From Halictus rubicundus (Eukaryota; Arthropoda; Insecta; Hymenoptera; Halictidae), in contig NC_135152.1 of the NCBI RefSeq assembly GCF_050948215.1, positions 3,258,310 through 3,322,309 on the forward strand: a DNA stretch of 64,000 nt, read 5' to 3'. This document shows, one piece after another, positions 12,701-25,600 of the stretch. Every line of letters begins with the position of its first letter. Position 1 is the first letter of the stretch. A program made the position numbers and the translations under genes. The notes below the pieces were generated by a model, which was given only the letters and a program-made list of their open reading frames with translations, was not told the DNA's origin and made no database searches.

Positions 12701-13100
12701 ATAAATCTTGAACGAGGTCTCCTTTCACCGAAGCTGACCACGTTTCGTACGGATTCGCGCGCACAGCGACGCAAGATTGTAACGAGCATATTATTATTCG
12801 GCATATGTTTATACGGGTATGATATAATTTAAGTAGATCGTGACACTGCACACGTATATCCGGTTACCGCGGCTTTGAAAAATTACGTCATCCGAACATC
12901 CGGCACGAATTCGTATTTGTTTCGCTCGTACGGGCGACTGTAATGCGGTTAGGGGTATATGTACATTTCGCAATATTTTACTTTGCGAGCGCTGAACAGC
13001 GAAGCGAGTCAAAGCCCACATTAAAAGAAGCAGAACCATTCTGTTCCACTTGCAGACCCGTTCCGAGATTGTTCTAAGATCTGCTAGCGTTTCTCACGCT
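6719..13100. other. Long AT-rich gene-free stretch
   Basis: No open frame here looks like a gene; the longest are 60-85 codons and unrecognised. Contents worth naming: a small GC-richer spot at about 8770-8830, two patches with repeated TTCTCGAGAA palindromes (10680-10750 and 11295-11340), and a short TA run near 12310. It may hold regulatory DNA or noncoding transcripts, but nothing is demonstrable from sequence alone. Confidence 0.5.
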
Positions 13101-14269
13101 GAATAGGGGGAGGAAAATGCGAAGTGCCGTTTTTGTTGAAGCTTTTTAACTCGGTTGCCTGTTGAGAAGAATTTTAGGTGTCAAGGCTTATCAAGAGGAG
13201 GTCTATACAATTTTCAATAACCCTTGGACGGCGGTATGGTCATTAAACAATTCCGTTTTTTTACGATTAATTTTAATTAGCAGCTATCCATTAGGGCTAG
13301 TAGAAAGACCAACGTGTTTAGAAGAAGTGTCTCAAAAAATGTCTAAATAAAATGCTCCAAAGCATTATCACCTGTATTGCTGTCATGAATATCCGCCGCT
13401 CGAGGGATAATTGACAAAGCCCTGAATAATAACTTAATTAACGGATTCTCGAAGAATAATTGTTGGGTCTCGAGATAGTGTCTAATGGCGTTCAGCGGAT
13501 AGTGTGCTAAGATGATGCATTCAATGACTCACGCGTTCGTTCACAGACCTTACCGAGGTGTAAGAAATCGTGTCCTTCTTCTTTCTTCGTTCGTCACCGA
13601 CCACAAATTATCAGAAAACAGAGAAGCGTAATTATTTGTTATCACCTATAAAATTAGTCATTGTAACGGTTTTGTACGTATTCTTCGCGCTAGGCGTGTT
13701 TCGATACTAATTGAATTAGTGTAATAAATCGTGACCGCTCCGTTCAGCTCTGGTCCCACGCTTTTCACACCATGTACTCCTTTTCTGGAGTACAGGGGTT
13801 TCTGTCGACGCTATTAGCCTGCAACCGGCTGCAACTTGGGTCGCACCTGGCATTCCAGATCTGCCACAATATTCTCGGCCACGTGGCGCATTGATGACGG
13901 TGCGGTTCACCTTCAAAAGAAAGCAGATCGATTATGAGCACGTTGAGGAGTATAATTGCACGCGATATAATGTAATTGTCTCACAACATTTAGAGTAGCA
14001 CGAATCGTTGCATGCTTTCATCCATTAAAATGGAAATAAAAGTGTCCAATCAATTCTGAAAAATATGGTACTTTGCATACAGCAATGGGGGCGTTGAAGA
14101 GGCCCCTAATGAACATGTTAATTAGGCTTTCTAAACGTGGGAAGAATAAACATTCGAAATAAGCAGTTTCTCTACTCTGTTTGAGAAAGTTCTCCAGGCG
14201 GGAAAAGCAACAAATTTTGCATATTTTGTGATTAGGCCACCGGAGAGACTAAATCTTAGTAGAGATTTG

Positions 14270-15085
14270 AGGCTTTCACGGCGAAAGGATATACTATCAA
14301 AGAAATAGGAACATCAGCGTTAAACGCCCATTGGAAAGATGTTAAATGTAGTCTTGATGACACAAATTTTGAAGATATCCAACAATTAGTGGTCAAAGCA
14401 GAGACTGTTCGGTTGATGGTAATGGCATCAGACCTAGTTGACTCATCATTTTAGTTCACTTAGTTTTTAACGCGTATACTTTCATCGACGGCATAGATCT
14501 TCGATGACCTGAGCTTGCGAACACCTGGAGGTCGCTATCGCAAGCGATGTCCTCGTGTGCAGGCTCTGTTAGACAGTTTCTTGTTGGAAAGTCGCAAGGG
14601 CTCGAAGAATGTAGTCCCGTTCGCTTCGCGTGCGGTGCCATCCGCGACGCCGTCTTCCGCAACCCGGATAAGGTCGAAACACGCGACCCCTTCATTTTCA
14701 TCATCAGGAGTTCGAGAAACTGGCGGTCAGGGGAGAGTCGTCTGAAGAGAAAGCGGAAGGAGCTCTGAAAGAAGCTTTGTTAAAAGTGAAGTCGCGCGAG
14801 CACAGACATTCGAGGTCCCCGATTCAACATCTCATGCTGGATGTAGAACAACAGTAAACTGATGAAACAGTTCGCAACACAAGGTCGCTACAAATTACGT
14901 AGATGGAGGAACGATGTTATCAAAACGATGTCATAGACATACATCAGACGGTTGACAGACTTGAAGAGGAAGGCAAAGAGGAGCATGCTGGACACGGCGT
15001 CTACAAATTGTTAATACTCATCCGTACTTTGTTTCGCACAGCTTGTCCATGGGCATTAAACTGGTATCATGGTGAAAGGTCAATC
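14270..15085 (+). pseudogene. Possible decayed coding tract, family unknown
   Basis: Successive short open pieces in different + frames read like protein rather than random translation, for example AKGYTIKEIGTSALNAHWKD near 14290, an Lys/Glu-rich stretch with FEKLAVRGESSEEKAEGALK near 14720 and DVIDIHQTVDRLEEEGKEEH near 14930, broken by stops and frame changes. It could be a dead retroelement or gene fragment. No family was recognised and chance is not excluded. Confidence 0.2.
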
Positions 15086-15186
15086 TAATAGAAAGTATAC
15101 AGTAGTTTTTGTAATTTCTTTTATTATATCGTCTTCACATTTATTGCAACGTGCACTGTACACGAGCAAAGTGTTTTGTGTGAATT

Positions 15187-15230
15187 GCCATAAGTAGACT
15201 ACGGATCTTTATGAAAAATCAAGTTTTTAA
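15187..15230 (+). repeat. Dispersed repeat fragment (AGTAGACTRCGGATC family)
   Basis: Contains GCCATAAGTAGACTACGGAT followed by CTTTATG; the same 21-base core recurs at about 15842-15862, and longer relatives with TGCAAAATAAAAATG and CGATTG occur near 18585 and 21536. Confidence 0.45.
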
Positions 15231-15841
15231 GCATCAATTGCAGGCTACCTCAGCAAATATTGAAGATACATGTGAAACTGAAAGCAGAGAGGTGAAGTCT
15301 CCAAGGTGAAGACTCCAGAGTTAGACTAAGGCTATTCCGAGAAAGGAACTCAGTTTCAAGTTTATACTAATCGTCAATTATACCATCAAACTTAATTCGC
15401 CGTATAAAGATCGCAATTCGAAAGTTTATGACTGAAGAAAGGCTGTGGTCGTTTAAAACCTTTTTCGGTGAACGGAAAGATCGACGTACAGAAATGTTTG
15501 CGATTCAGCACATAACGAAATTCTCCTTCCAGGAAGAGCACATGATTTTGTACACCATCTGCGAGAGGTGTCCAGAAGGATGTCAAGCTGTTCCGCTTGA
15601 AGTTCCTCGAACTTGCTCCGAACCGGTGATTCAGAAGGTTAGTCTCTTCACCTGGGATAAGGACGCCGATGGGCAACTTTCCCTTTCTCCATCGCTTTCC
15701 TATCTCGCGATTGTATGCCCCGATCACGCTTCTCCGTTTCATCTCGACAATTAATTGCAGAGCGAGCAGAAAATGTATTCCTCCTTCTTTCTTTCGCCTT
15801 TTATTGCCGTACAAAGAGAACATTCTATTCGACAAACAGTG

Positions 15842-15862
15842 TGCCATAAGTAGACTACGGAT
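15842..15862 (+). repeat. Second copy of the AGTAGACTRCGGATC repeat core
   Basis: Exact repeat of the 21-base core seen near 15187, truncated after it. Confidence 0.45.
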
Positions 15863-18582
15863 CAACAAGACGAGAAATATAAAAGTGTGAAAACATTCAT
15901 GAATTTAAGAACGTTCGTGTATTATTTTCAACACGTTGAAATGATCTACTCGCAAACTTTTATAAGATGCTTTGTAAAGGCGAATAGCGGGCATCGCTTA
16001 CTTTTTACAAAATGGCGGGGAACGTCGGCGAACAAGGATAAATATAGGATCATATTTTCCCGTAATATATACTTCCGATAGGTTTTTTAACAAGGCAGAA
16101 ATCTCAGTTTTTACTTTCACCCTACGAACCGAAGAATATCATTATTTCTTGTTTTTTTTTTTTTAAGTTTCTGCCAGTCATTTTAGAATGAAGTTTCGCT
16201 TCCTTTTGTTCCGACACTGGTGAAATATTTCCGTTACTTTTTAATCGCGTTACGGGCGCAGCGCTCAATGCTATCGTTAAAGTTTCTCGTAAGTCAGATG
16301 AACTTGTTGCGCAACGGTTATTAACCATACAGCAACACTAACTTGATTCCTTCCTACTTGTTGCTTCGAACGGTCAGGAAGAAACTCTCGAAGCTATTGC
16401 TTGTACACGTTGAACGATGGTTTTCCTTGCGGGACACATGTGTTTAGGTATAATAGACGCATGCAAAGCTGTTCGGCGAGATACTTCTCAACGAAATAGC
16501 GAAAGTTTGCACACAGACCATGGCCCAAACGCTGTGGAAACTTCGATACTGTTGCACTGAATCGTAGATCACTTCCGGCCCCCGTTAGTTAATTTCTTCG
16601 AGATATTTTATTTTATAGGATCATTAGCGAGTTTATTATCCGTTCCTCAATTAAAATTATTCCCAATCTAGTAGACTGATCAGTCTAAATACTCTAGTTT
16701 AACTAGTAAATAACAGTTTTTAACTGTAGTAGATAAGGAAAATAAAGTAGTAAATAAAGTAATAAGAAGAAGAACTGCGTTGTTAGAGTCCAAATGATTG
16801 TTGCCATTTTCGTTGTACGCCGGCCCGGTCCGGAGCGGCGCGAATCATTAGAGCATCGCGAACACGGGTATCCTAATTGAGTCTAATTAGGCTCGCGGAC
16901 GACGATACGCTTTTACAGCCGTTGTTAATCGAGATTTCACGAGAGGCGACGCGACGGTCACGGAAAGATTCAGTTATATTCTACGGTGAACGGGTCACGT
17001 GTAAACACGACGGGACGAGAACGAAAGGGAAACGAGTTCGCCCAGGCTCTCTTCCTTGTGCAATACTTGCTTGTTTCGAGTCGCGTGACGCTGCCACGAA
17101 TGTCGTCAGTCGCCTTTGTTCGCCCGCCATAAGAGAACCTCCGTTATCCGTACGGATACGAGGACGAACGAGAGATCTTTATCGAACTAGATTGCTCGAG
17201 ACTTTTTTTTTAGTCATTCGACTGTTTATATCTAAACAGCGAATCTTTATGCAAATCTTCGTCTCAAGATGAATCATTTTGCACACTCTAAATCAAGGAC
17301 AAATTTAATCCTTGCTCCGTAAATCAGGATCGTGACCGAGCGAATTCGAGAAGTGTAGATCATTCGCAGACGATATTTTCAAATAGATGTATTTGTACAA
17401 ACTGTTGCTTAAATCTCTTTGAACGTTTGAAGATGTTACTTGAATTTTTTCAGATTTTTTTCAAAGCCTTTTACCGACCGTTTAAATGGGTCCCAAATAC
17501 GTCGAGCACAACTGTGGTTTATGGTTCAGGGTTTACGGTTTATGGTTGTCGGAACAATGTTTACGGACTAAGGGTTAATTGCCTTGCGAGAGCCAGGATA
17601 AGGACAAAATTTATTAGGTAGGGTCGCTGTGCCTTATTTCGGCACCTACCCCATAGACGGCCTTTCAGATAATAAAATGTTTAAACATAAAAGATGGTCA
17701 TTAGCACACTCCTATACGTTTGAATGAGCATTTTTTCCGAAAATTTTTTCCGAGCTCCAATAATTATTTGCTCTGTGAAATTTTGTTTTTGTTCTAAACA
17801 TCGGAAAGAATTCATTTCCATACCTACGATCTCGCAAACATTTTCTGCCTCCGTTTGTTTCGATCATCTCACAGCTGCTCATGCAAATTATGGGAAAGAT
17901 TATTTTAAGTGATCACGCGCACAACTTTCTTCGGGAAAGTAGAAATGCCAATAATGGTTTTCTGAATTCGCAAATATCTCCTAGTGGTTGGAGAGAATTC
18001 AAGCATTATTGGACACGGCGAACAACATGGAACATCGTTTTCATTGGTGTGATTGCAACATGTAGAAATCGTTCGAATTAATCTGGATGATCTAATGGCA
18101 AACTTTTTAATACCTATTATTCTCCGTTTAATTATACACCACAGTTTTTTGTAATCTCTCCCAGAAATTCTTCGTCCATTCTCGGTGCGCGTTCTTCGGC
18201 CGTTTATCTAGTTAGGGTCATTACGTTTTAATTGTATTTTGGTGGGTGCACTGCGGCGAGTATTGCGTAACCTCGAGCTCGTTATCTTTTCCTAATTTTT
18301 AAAGCAATTCTGGTGAAAGGTGGAGTCTTACATAAAAATAAAACAATCTAGTAAGATTGCTTCACGAACTGGTACCCCATGTCAGAATTTGCATTTTCTT
18401 TGGAGCAACCAGGTGTCCGGTGACTTGTTCACGGTGGTGAAAAGTCGGTTTTTGGAATTGTTCGATTCCTTGGTTAAGATGCAGTTTATATACGTTCTTA
18501 TACAGCAAACGAAAAAAATTGTTACATAGAAGAGAAAGGGTTCATTACCTTTAGGTAAAAAGATCCTATCACTGAAATATAT

Positions 18583-18655
18583 AAATAGACTGCAGATCTT
18601 AGTGCAAAATAAAAATGTTCCGCATCGATTGCGGGAAATTTCTAATTTTTTACTG
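18583..18655 (+). repeat. Dispersed repeat fragment with ATCGATTGCGGGAAAT
   Basis: Reads TAGACTGCAGATCTTAGTGC, then AAAATAAAAATGTTCCGCAT and CGATTGCGGGAAATTTC. It is the longest relative of the 15.2-kb fragment and of the copy near 21536. Confidence 0.45.
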
Positions 18656-19493
18656 CATAAATAACAGTTAAATTATTAACCGTATGGTTTTTGCTACCTG
18701 TTTTTCGTTGTATCATTTTAATAAACCGTGGTATTATCATTGACAGGCGAAAAAGTGAATAATGGGACCAAAACTTTCATATGGAATAATTCAATCAAAG
18801 GGAGAAATGGCCTTGAGGAGATCAGGTTTGAGCTAAGCCATTAATTACACTACCATTCTACATGATAACCAAATTAAGTCCCCCCGAAGCAACCACAGGA
18901 CGATTGAATGATCAGCTCACTGTTTCAATTCCAATCAGTGGAGAAAAAAGCTATCTCGAACCCGACTATTAATAATAATAGCCCGTTATACAACACCCGC
19001 AGAAAAAAAAACAAAAGCTTGCCTAAGGTGACCGAAAGTTTCCTACGAGCCGAGCGATTCGATTGACCGAAGAAAAGGAATGGTGCCCTCGAGGAGGCCA
19101 GACCTGGGCAGGACCAAAAAAAGAGAACGAAGAAAACCCATACACCGAATGCTAACCCACTTTGTCATATGTATCGCGGACAAGCGGAATGCATTGGTCG
19201 TGGATTCGATTCAATTTCCATAGTTGATCCGTGTGCGTATACATACTCCGCGACGACTAGAATATATACATGGGGACAAGCGTTACATAGAGCTCGAATG
19301 ATTCGTGCCGAGAGCACCATGGCGGAACGCGGGGCAGTCCGGAACGAATCATCTCGGCGTCCGTGCATGGTGCGCGCGTGTGGTCGACGACGATCCAGCT
19401 TCGGACGGGAATGATTCTTTGGTGACTGGTGGTTCAAGAGGTGAGAGACCATAATGTCTGGTGGGGACCACAGGACCCCGCCCCGTGGGCAGC

Positions 19494-19500
19494 TATAAAA
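19494..19500 (+). promoter_or_regulatory. TATA box of the SVWC gene
   Basis: TATAAAA lies 33 bases before the A of an arthropod-like initiator (CCAGTT, A at 19527), the spacing of a focused TATA promoter. The start codon follows about 97 bases later. This implies a strong, regulated promoter. Confidence 0.65.
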
Positions 19501-19526
19501 TGCCGGCAGGAGAATCGGGCCCAACC

Positions 19527-19527
19527 A
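19527..19527 (+). promoter_or_regulatory. Predicted transcription start of the SVWC gene
   Basis: Initiator-like ACCAGTT at the expected distance from the TATA box. Inferred from motif spacing only. Confidence 0.5.
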
Positions 19528-19623
19528 GTTCTTAATCGGTACACGAGGACTCTATAGATTTTTTCTTCACCTCTTCCTCCTTCTTCCGTGTCGATCCTCC
19601 TCCGCTTGCAACCAACTGTCGCC

Positions 19624-22600
19624 ATGAAGCTGTTGCCGGTCTTGTTGCTTGTCTCCGCGGTCGTCGTCTTCGCCGCTGAGGAGAAGGAGGAAGAACGACC
19701 CAAGACCTACAGGAGGCTCATCCCAGCTGATGTTCTTCGCGGTGAGTCTTCCTAGCACTCTTCCTTCTCGGACTGCGATATCCCCTGGGACCACTGGTGG
19801 ATTTACAAATTCGCATATATATATTTATTACACGGCAAAATTTCTTGTTAAATTAAATTTACAACTATTAGATTTCAAAAAGAACGTTCAGCTTTTCCGT
19901 GATCCTCTTCGACAGTTAAGGGTTGATAATAAATGTTTCTATTCTGCCGAAATTCTCGCGGTTTTGCGGGCATACAGTCCTCATTATTTATCCCCTCATT
20001 TTTTCGTACATACATCAAATACGCAGACTAATCATGAGAGTTCGTTCCCCTGCATTTATCCCATAATCTGTACAGATGAGGCAATTGTGACTTTAAGTGA
20101 AAAGTAGGATAGTCTTCTACTTCTTTGCAGTTAGGATAGTGATCACGTGAAACTAGTCCCAGCTCGAACCTCCATGCAGTATTTTACATTATATTTTTTC
20201 GCATTGTGATTTAGAATTTATACTTCATTTCTGCGGACTTTTGCGGTTTACAAATTAGGGGGTGAAGCAACTTTTCTCGATCTAGTTCACGTTAAAAGTA
20301 CCGGCTACCGATGAAAATGTCAAGAATTTACACAGTAATTTGGCTGTTAGGGTGTACCGAGATCCAGATAAAATACTTTAGAAAATCAGTGGACTAGTAT
20401 GCAAAATGAATCCGCGTATTTTGTCGCATTCCAAGGACAAACCGGAATCATCGAACCAGTTGGACGTAGCCTTGTTCGATCAACAGGTTAATCCGTTCCA
20501 CGTTTCAGATTAAGTCGACTTCCTGTTTCCCACTTTCTTCTTCCGTGTTTGCACTTCGAACGATTTGTTATTAACGGTGTAACCGATAGAAATTTCCTTT
20601 CCTCTGCAAAAACCACCGGGACAGATTGAGTTGCGAGAAGTGTATACGCTTGTCCCGAGATTAAAACCATTTTTACCAAGCGCGAAGATAATAGACCTTC
20701 TTGGAACGACGCGTTATCGATAGGTGTACCTTCTAATATAAAAATCTAATGTAGAATCGAGATAAACGTTCTAGGTTTTATACGTTTTCTATCCGACTGT
20801 TAAATTGGTTGGAGAAGGTAGCTAACGTTTCGATCAATTTGCTTTAACATATTATCACGGAAGGTAGTTGTAAAATCATTTTGATGAAAGTTCGAAAGTC
20901 CATTACATAGATTAGTAACCGTGAGCATTTTTGCAAAAAAATGTAACAAAGGGTTATTTTCCGATGGAATCGGCTCGAACGATGTGCAAGGGTTGAGTCA
21001 AGGACTGCAGAAAAACGCTGACGAAACGCAGTTTCATCGATTCTGTTAACCACGCCTGTCTCTCGCCGGCTTTCCATTCACAATTAATCGCGGTCCTTGA
21101 AGACAAGACTCTCGTCGGTTTGCCATTGTGTTTGGGCGTCGTTCATCACGTTGCTCGCCGAACCGTAACTGCTACGAGTCAAGACAAACCCTTCCTTCCT
21201 CGCAGACAAGAATGACGATTGTCCACAAAGAGTTCCTAGGCGTGTCTCGGCCTCTAAATCCCTCATTCACCGTTACACAAAGGCAAGATTTCGACCATGC
21301 GACACACGCGAACAGAAAAATAAGAAACGCCTCAAGACCGACAACCGTGAAAGTTTCTTCGACTGACACCCGTTCTTCTTAACCATATCCCGGGAACGAG
21401 TTTGTTCCGTCTTTTTTTCTTGATTCTGTATACGGCACCCTCGCGAACGGGCGACTCGACTGACGGGTCAAGGTGAATTACCTTTTACGAAATCAAGAAC
21501 GATCAATTGTATCGGCGGAAACAACTCATGAATACACTGCCGATCTATATGCAAAATAAAAATTGTCCGAGTCGATTGTGAGAAACCCAAGTTAAATTAA
21601 AATGTATTTTCCCCTTTAATTATCTTAAAGCGTGGAAAATAAATTGTGAGATATTTGATATTTATGTGCTGGAGACCCGACACGATACTATGACGTGGAC
21701 AATGGGCTCTTAGGCGTGTCCTTGCCGATTCTGGTTAGACGATGTCGATGATCGGTCCCGGAGCACCCTGGCCCAGATAACTCCGTATTTCTCGCTCCAG
21801 GCTTGGATTCCGATGAATGATTGTATCAGCCTAGGTGCTCCGGGCCCGAACACGGCATCACGTACATTTATGTACGGTGTCGCGTGTCTCGGACACGCTG
21901 AGGACACGCTATTTATACGCACGCGGAATAAGGATAATGAGATTAGACCACGTTACGAAGCTTTTACCGTAAGACGCACACGAGACCGTGTGTACCCTTT
22001 TGTGACCAACACAGCCTGCGGACCTTTGCCTTTACGAAAGATGAACCAAACAAGACTCGATGAGACACGAACTCTGTATTTGCAGATTTTTGTTATGAAA
22101 GTTATAAAGCTTAACAAGTTTCTTCAGCCGCAAGACATTCTATACGGAACTGACATCATCAACAAGATCAAACAAGACCGTTAGATGTTTTGTCTTGTAC
22201 ACTTTTGTATTTATAACAAACATGAGTAGGTGAAATATGAAACGTCAAGTCGATTAGAAGGTTTTCAAAATATGGACACATTATTTTCCCCAGGAACATC
22301 CCCAGTCTAATAACAAAGGCTCGAAACGAAGGTCTCGGACGACACTGAAGAACGATTTTTTTCCTACAAGCCAGTATTGAATTACAATGATAATGAATAA
22401 TTTTTCGTTATCATTCCTTGCGAACGACTGATGGAAAACGAGCTTGTCGTGCAACCTTACGATCCGAATGGTAAAATCCTCGACGGGTTAAGTTTAAGTT
22501 TTTCGATCACGAACTACGCGTGTACCCGTTCCGATCGAGAATCGTAAAAGTAGGCTCTGGTGGGTTGGGTCGCGACACAAGCGGGATCCGAATGAGAATC

Positions 22601-25600
22601 CGTGAAACGCGATTTCGCGTCCTCAATTAATGAAACACCGGGGAACAATCGTTTACTCTTCGATTATATTATCTGCCGTCGTGCAACCGATGATTACACG
22701 ACCGGCTCGTCGCCGTCTAGGAAACTTTCGAAAGACGACACGCGCTGTCGAACCGTAACGGAATAACAGACAATTACGAGGAAATATCACGCATTTATCG
22801 AAACGACAGCCTGCGGATTCGTTAATCGAATAGATAAATGGCCAGGGGCAGAATTACCGCGATTATTCGATTTATCGTCTGGCTTAACTAACAGGCAACC
22901 GGATGCAGCTCGGATAACATTGCCAGATTCGGGTAACCAGAAAGCAGAAGTCACTATACATTTGGATGCCGAAGACGATCGCGGAGAAAACAAAGATACA
23001 CGAATGCACGTAACGGAAAGGTCACAAAACGGCCATCGCTGCTGCTTGTTCGGAACTTTACACACTCCCGTTCGTGTTTGGTCTGAACGAGAAATTGTCG
23101 GTACACTTTAGTATATTTTTATCGTTACGAAAAGGTGACTTATCGACGTAATAAGCAAGAGGAAGCTGAAGTCCACAGATGCAACGTTACACCCGCTGGC
23201 ATGAAAGTTGACCCTCGGTAGCAGACGAGTCTTAAAAGCTCGGTGAAAGTCTTAGGTGACCGAGAATCATGTTTCGCCGCTTCCGTTTCGAGTAACGATC
23301 CGTAAGAATTACGACTCATCTAGCGACGGCTATGTTCCCTTCACTTTCAGATTAATCGCACGCTCAGGAAAAAAAAACGGAAATGATTACTGCAACTTCT
23401 GCATTACCATCTTTTACCTAAAGTATTATCATTTAATTTAACTTTAGTTCAAATTTAGTTTAACGGATACAAAATACGAACTGATGCAAAGTACATTATA
23501 TTTCGATTCGCATAACATGATCCGGCAATAAAGATCGCAGAGGTCAGTTTGAGTGATATCTCCATGTTAACTTCAATCGACTACGAAGCGTGTATTAATT
23601 ATCGAATGGCGGAATTTGGGTCTACTTTGACCCAGTTTCATTTAAATTCCAATTTCCCAATAGCCAATTCGCATTATTAGGTGTTTGTAGTAGGTCCAAC
23701 AAGCAGATCGACGGTGATCTTAAAGAAGTAGGTTCGAAAAGATTTAAAACAGTTCTGGCTACAAGGTTAAATAAGAAAGGCGGACCGCCGAGAAATTTCG
23801 AGAACTCTTCGGCATAGTTGAGCATGTGTTCGACAGACAGAAAACCGATCTCGCGACACGAGACCTGCCGATCTACTTTCTCGCGATTCAGGTGTCCCGC
23901 GAGAATCGGCGTTGCAACCACGACACCATCGTCGGTGGCGTGGGTGTCCGTCACGCGAAACCTTCGATGTAACGGTGACATTGAGAAAACGGTAACAGAC
24001 GCGTCATTATTTAAACAAACCACGTTCGCCGAAGTAGGCGAGCGTTGTGTGGTCGCACGCGTTTCTTGCCTTATTTTCAACTTCTCGCCATATTCTCGCT
24101 ACTTCTCCTTTATGACACAGTATAATATAGCATATTCTCCTAGTTCACGGTACAAACAGCCAGAAAAGTATTGTAGAAATAATTCAAAAAGAGGGAATAA
24201 TATTTTTTTTGACAACTCATTTCCTACGTAGAATCACTCGCTGACCAATGGTACCGCGACTTAGAAAACGCTCTGTGTTTGTTAGACAATTACTTCATCT
24301 ACCGGACTGTATCAAGCCTGCATTAAAGTTTTTTTTAAATATACTAACAAGACTTCCATATTTGATCCAAGAAACAAAGCTTGTGATAGGACGGAAAGGT
24401 GTAGCTCCGACGAGCATTATTTAATTTCGCGATCGTGCAGCGGTCACTTAGGGTTCGCGAAAATTACACAACGCTGTGTCTACGGTGACAGTGAAAGTGT
24501 TTCTCCTTGAAATTTCCAACGGGTGAATTACCGCGCCGCGTCGGTGAAACTTTATCATCCTGTCGGCGGTACATCAACACGCGGTCAAGCCAAGCGTTCC
24601 TGTCGCGTGTTATGATGCCATAAGTCTCGTGGCATAAGTTAAGCAAAAAAATTGCCGCGATACCGGATGCAGGGACAAAGTATACGAACGCCCTCCTCTT
24701 TTTCCGTTAGTAGGCGGAAGGCAGTTGAGTTGAGTCATTCGAGAAGTTCCTGCAATACTAAACTGTTCATCTTGAAAAAGCAACGAGTCCTCGAGTAAAA
24801 TGAGTGAGAATTCACTCATTTTACACTTCAGCTGCTGCAGAGTTATTTAGTTTCTCATTGATTAAGCCTTAACGCGTATTTGCTTAAAATATAAAATTGC
24901 TAATGTCGTATTTTAAACGGATAGGTCAAATTACAATATAATCCAAGAAAAATTAAAAATTTTGCAATGTCTGAAGCCGAAAATGAATGAATTTTTACTG
25001 GGGGAGCGTGTGAGGGTCAACGACATTATTTTCGTTGATCCGTTGCTGTATAATAGCGAGGCAGATTGAGATTTCAAACAAAATCTACGAAATATGATTA
25101 TATATTGTTATAGCTTGATCCCACCTTTATTTTAGGACGAAATAAAATTTAATTCTTCATTAAATTTTAATATTTAAGCGAATGTACGCATACAATAAAC
25201 ATCAATTTTCTTTCCTGTTCTGTGGGATTATTGAGGATAAAGAAGCTCTAATCCTTGTAGTCGTAAATGTTTCGCTTCAATGGGGTTGCTTATTCTTAAG
25301 CGAAACTTTCAAGATGATCCAATAGCTGCCACGGTGTATGAACTTCTCCTGATGACAAGTGTGCAGAATTTAGTATCAAAAGACGCGACGAGAGGCTCGT
25401 TAAAACGATTTGTCTCGCACACGCGCATGCATTAGAAAGTAACGATACCTTTCACAGTTAGGTCCTAGCTGCACGGATAATGCCCGTGTCTATGCATCTT
25501 GCACACTACGATGACGACATTCCCAAAGAAATGCAATCTTCGCGGCCCGTTGCTCATATACGATGAGATTTTACTTTTACCGGTGAAAACCCGACCGGTG

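Larger units (their letters stand above)
13101..19490. other. GC-richer intergenic DNA upstream of the SVWC gene
   Basis: Composition shifts to clearly higher G+C than the left part of the window. Open frames up to about 158 codons occur on both strands but overlap each other and show no known family, as expected by chance in such DNA. Includes a possibly decayed coding tract (14.27-15.08 kb), fragments of a dispersed repeat (15.2, 15.8 and 18.6 kb) and a perfect 16-base palindrome at 16672-16687. Confidence 0.45.

Noticed and set aside
15392..15868. 158-codon minus-strand frame, the longest in the gene-free part
   Set aside because: Overlaps a 108-codon plus frame in the same GC-richer DNA, shows no domain or family pattern and no convincing splice context.
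19649..20107. 152-codon plus frame at the SVWC promoter side
   Set aside because: It is another frame of the SVWC first exon running on into the intron; the signal-peptide frame is the real one.
23622..24231. Overlapping frames of about 140-150 codons on both strands
   Set aside because: They lie in the GC-rich SVWC intron, overlap each other, and one begins within a dispersed repeat.
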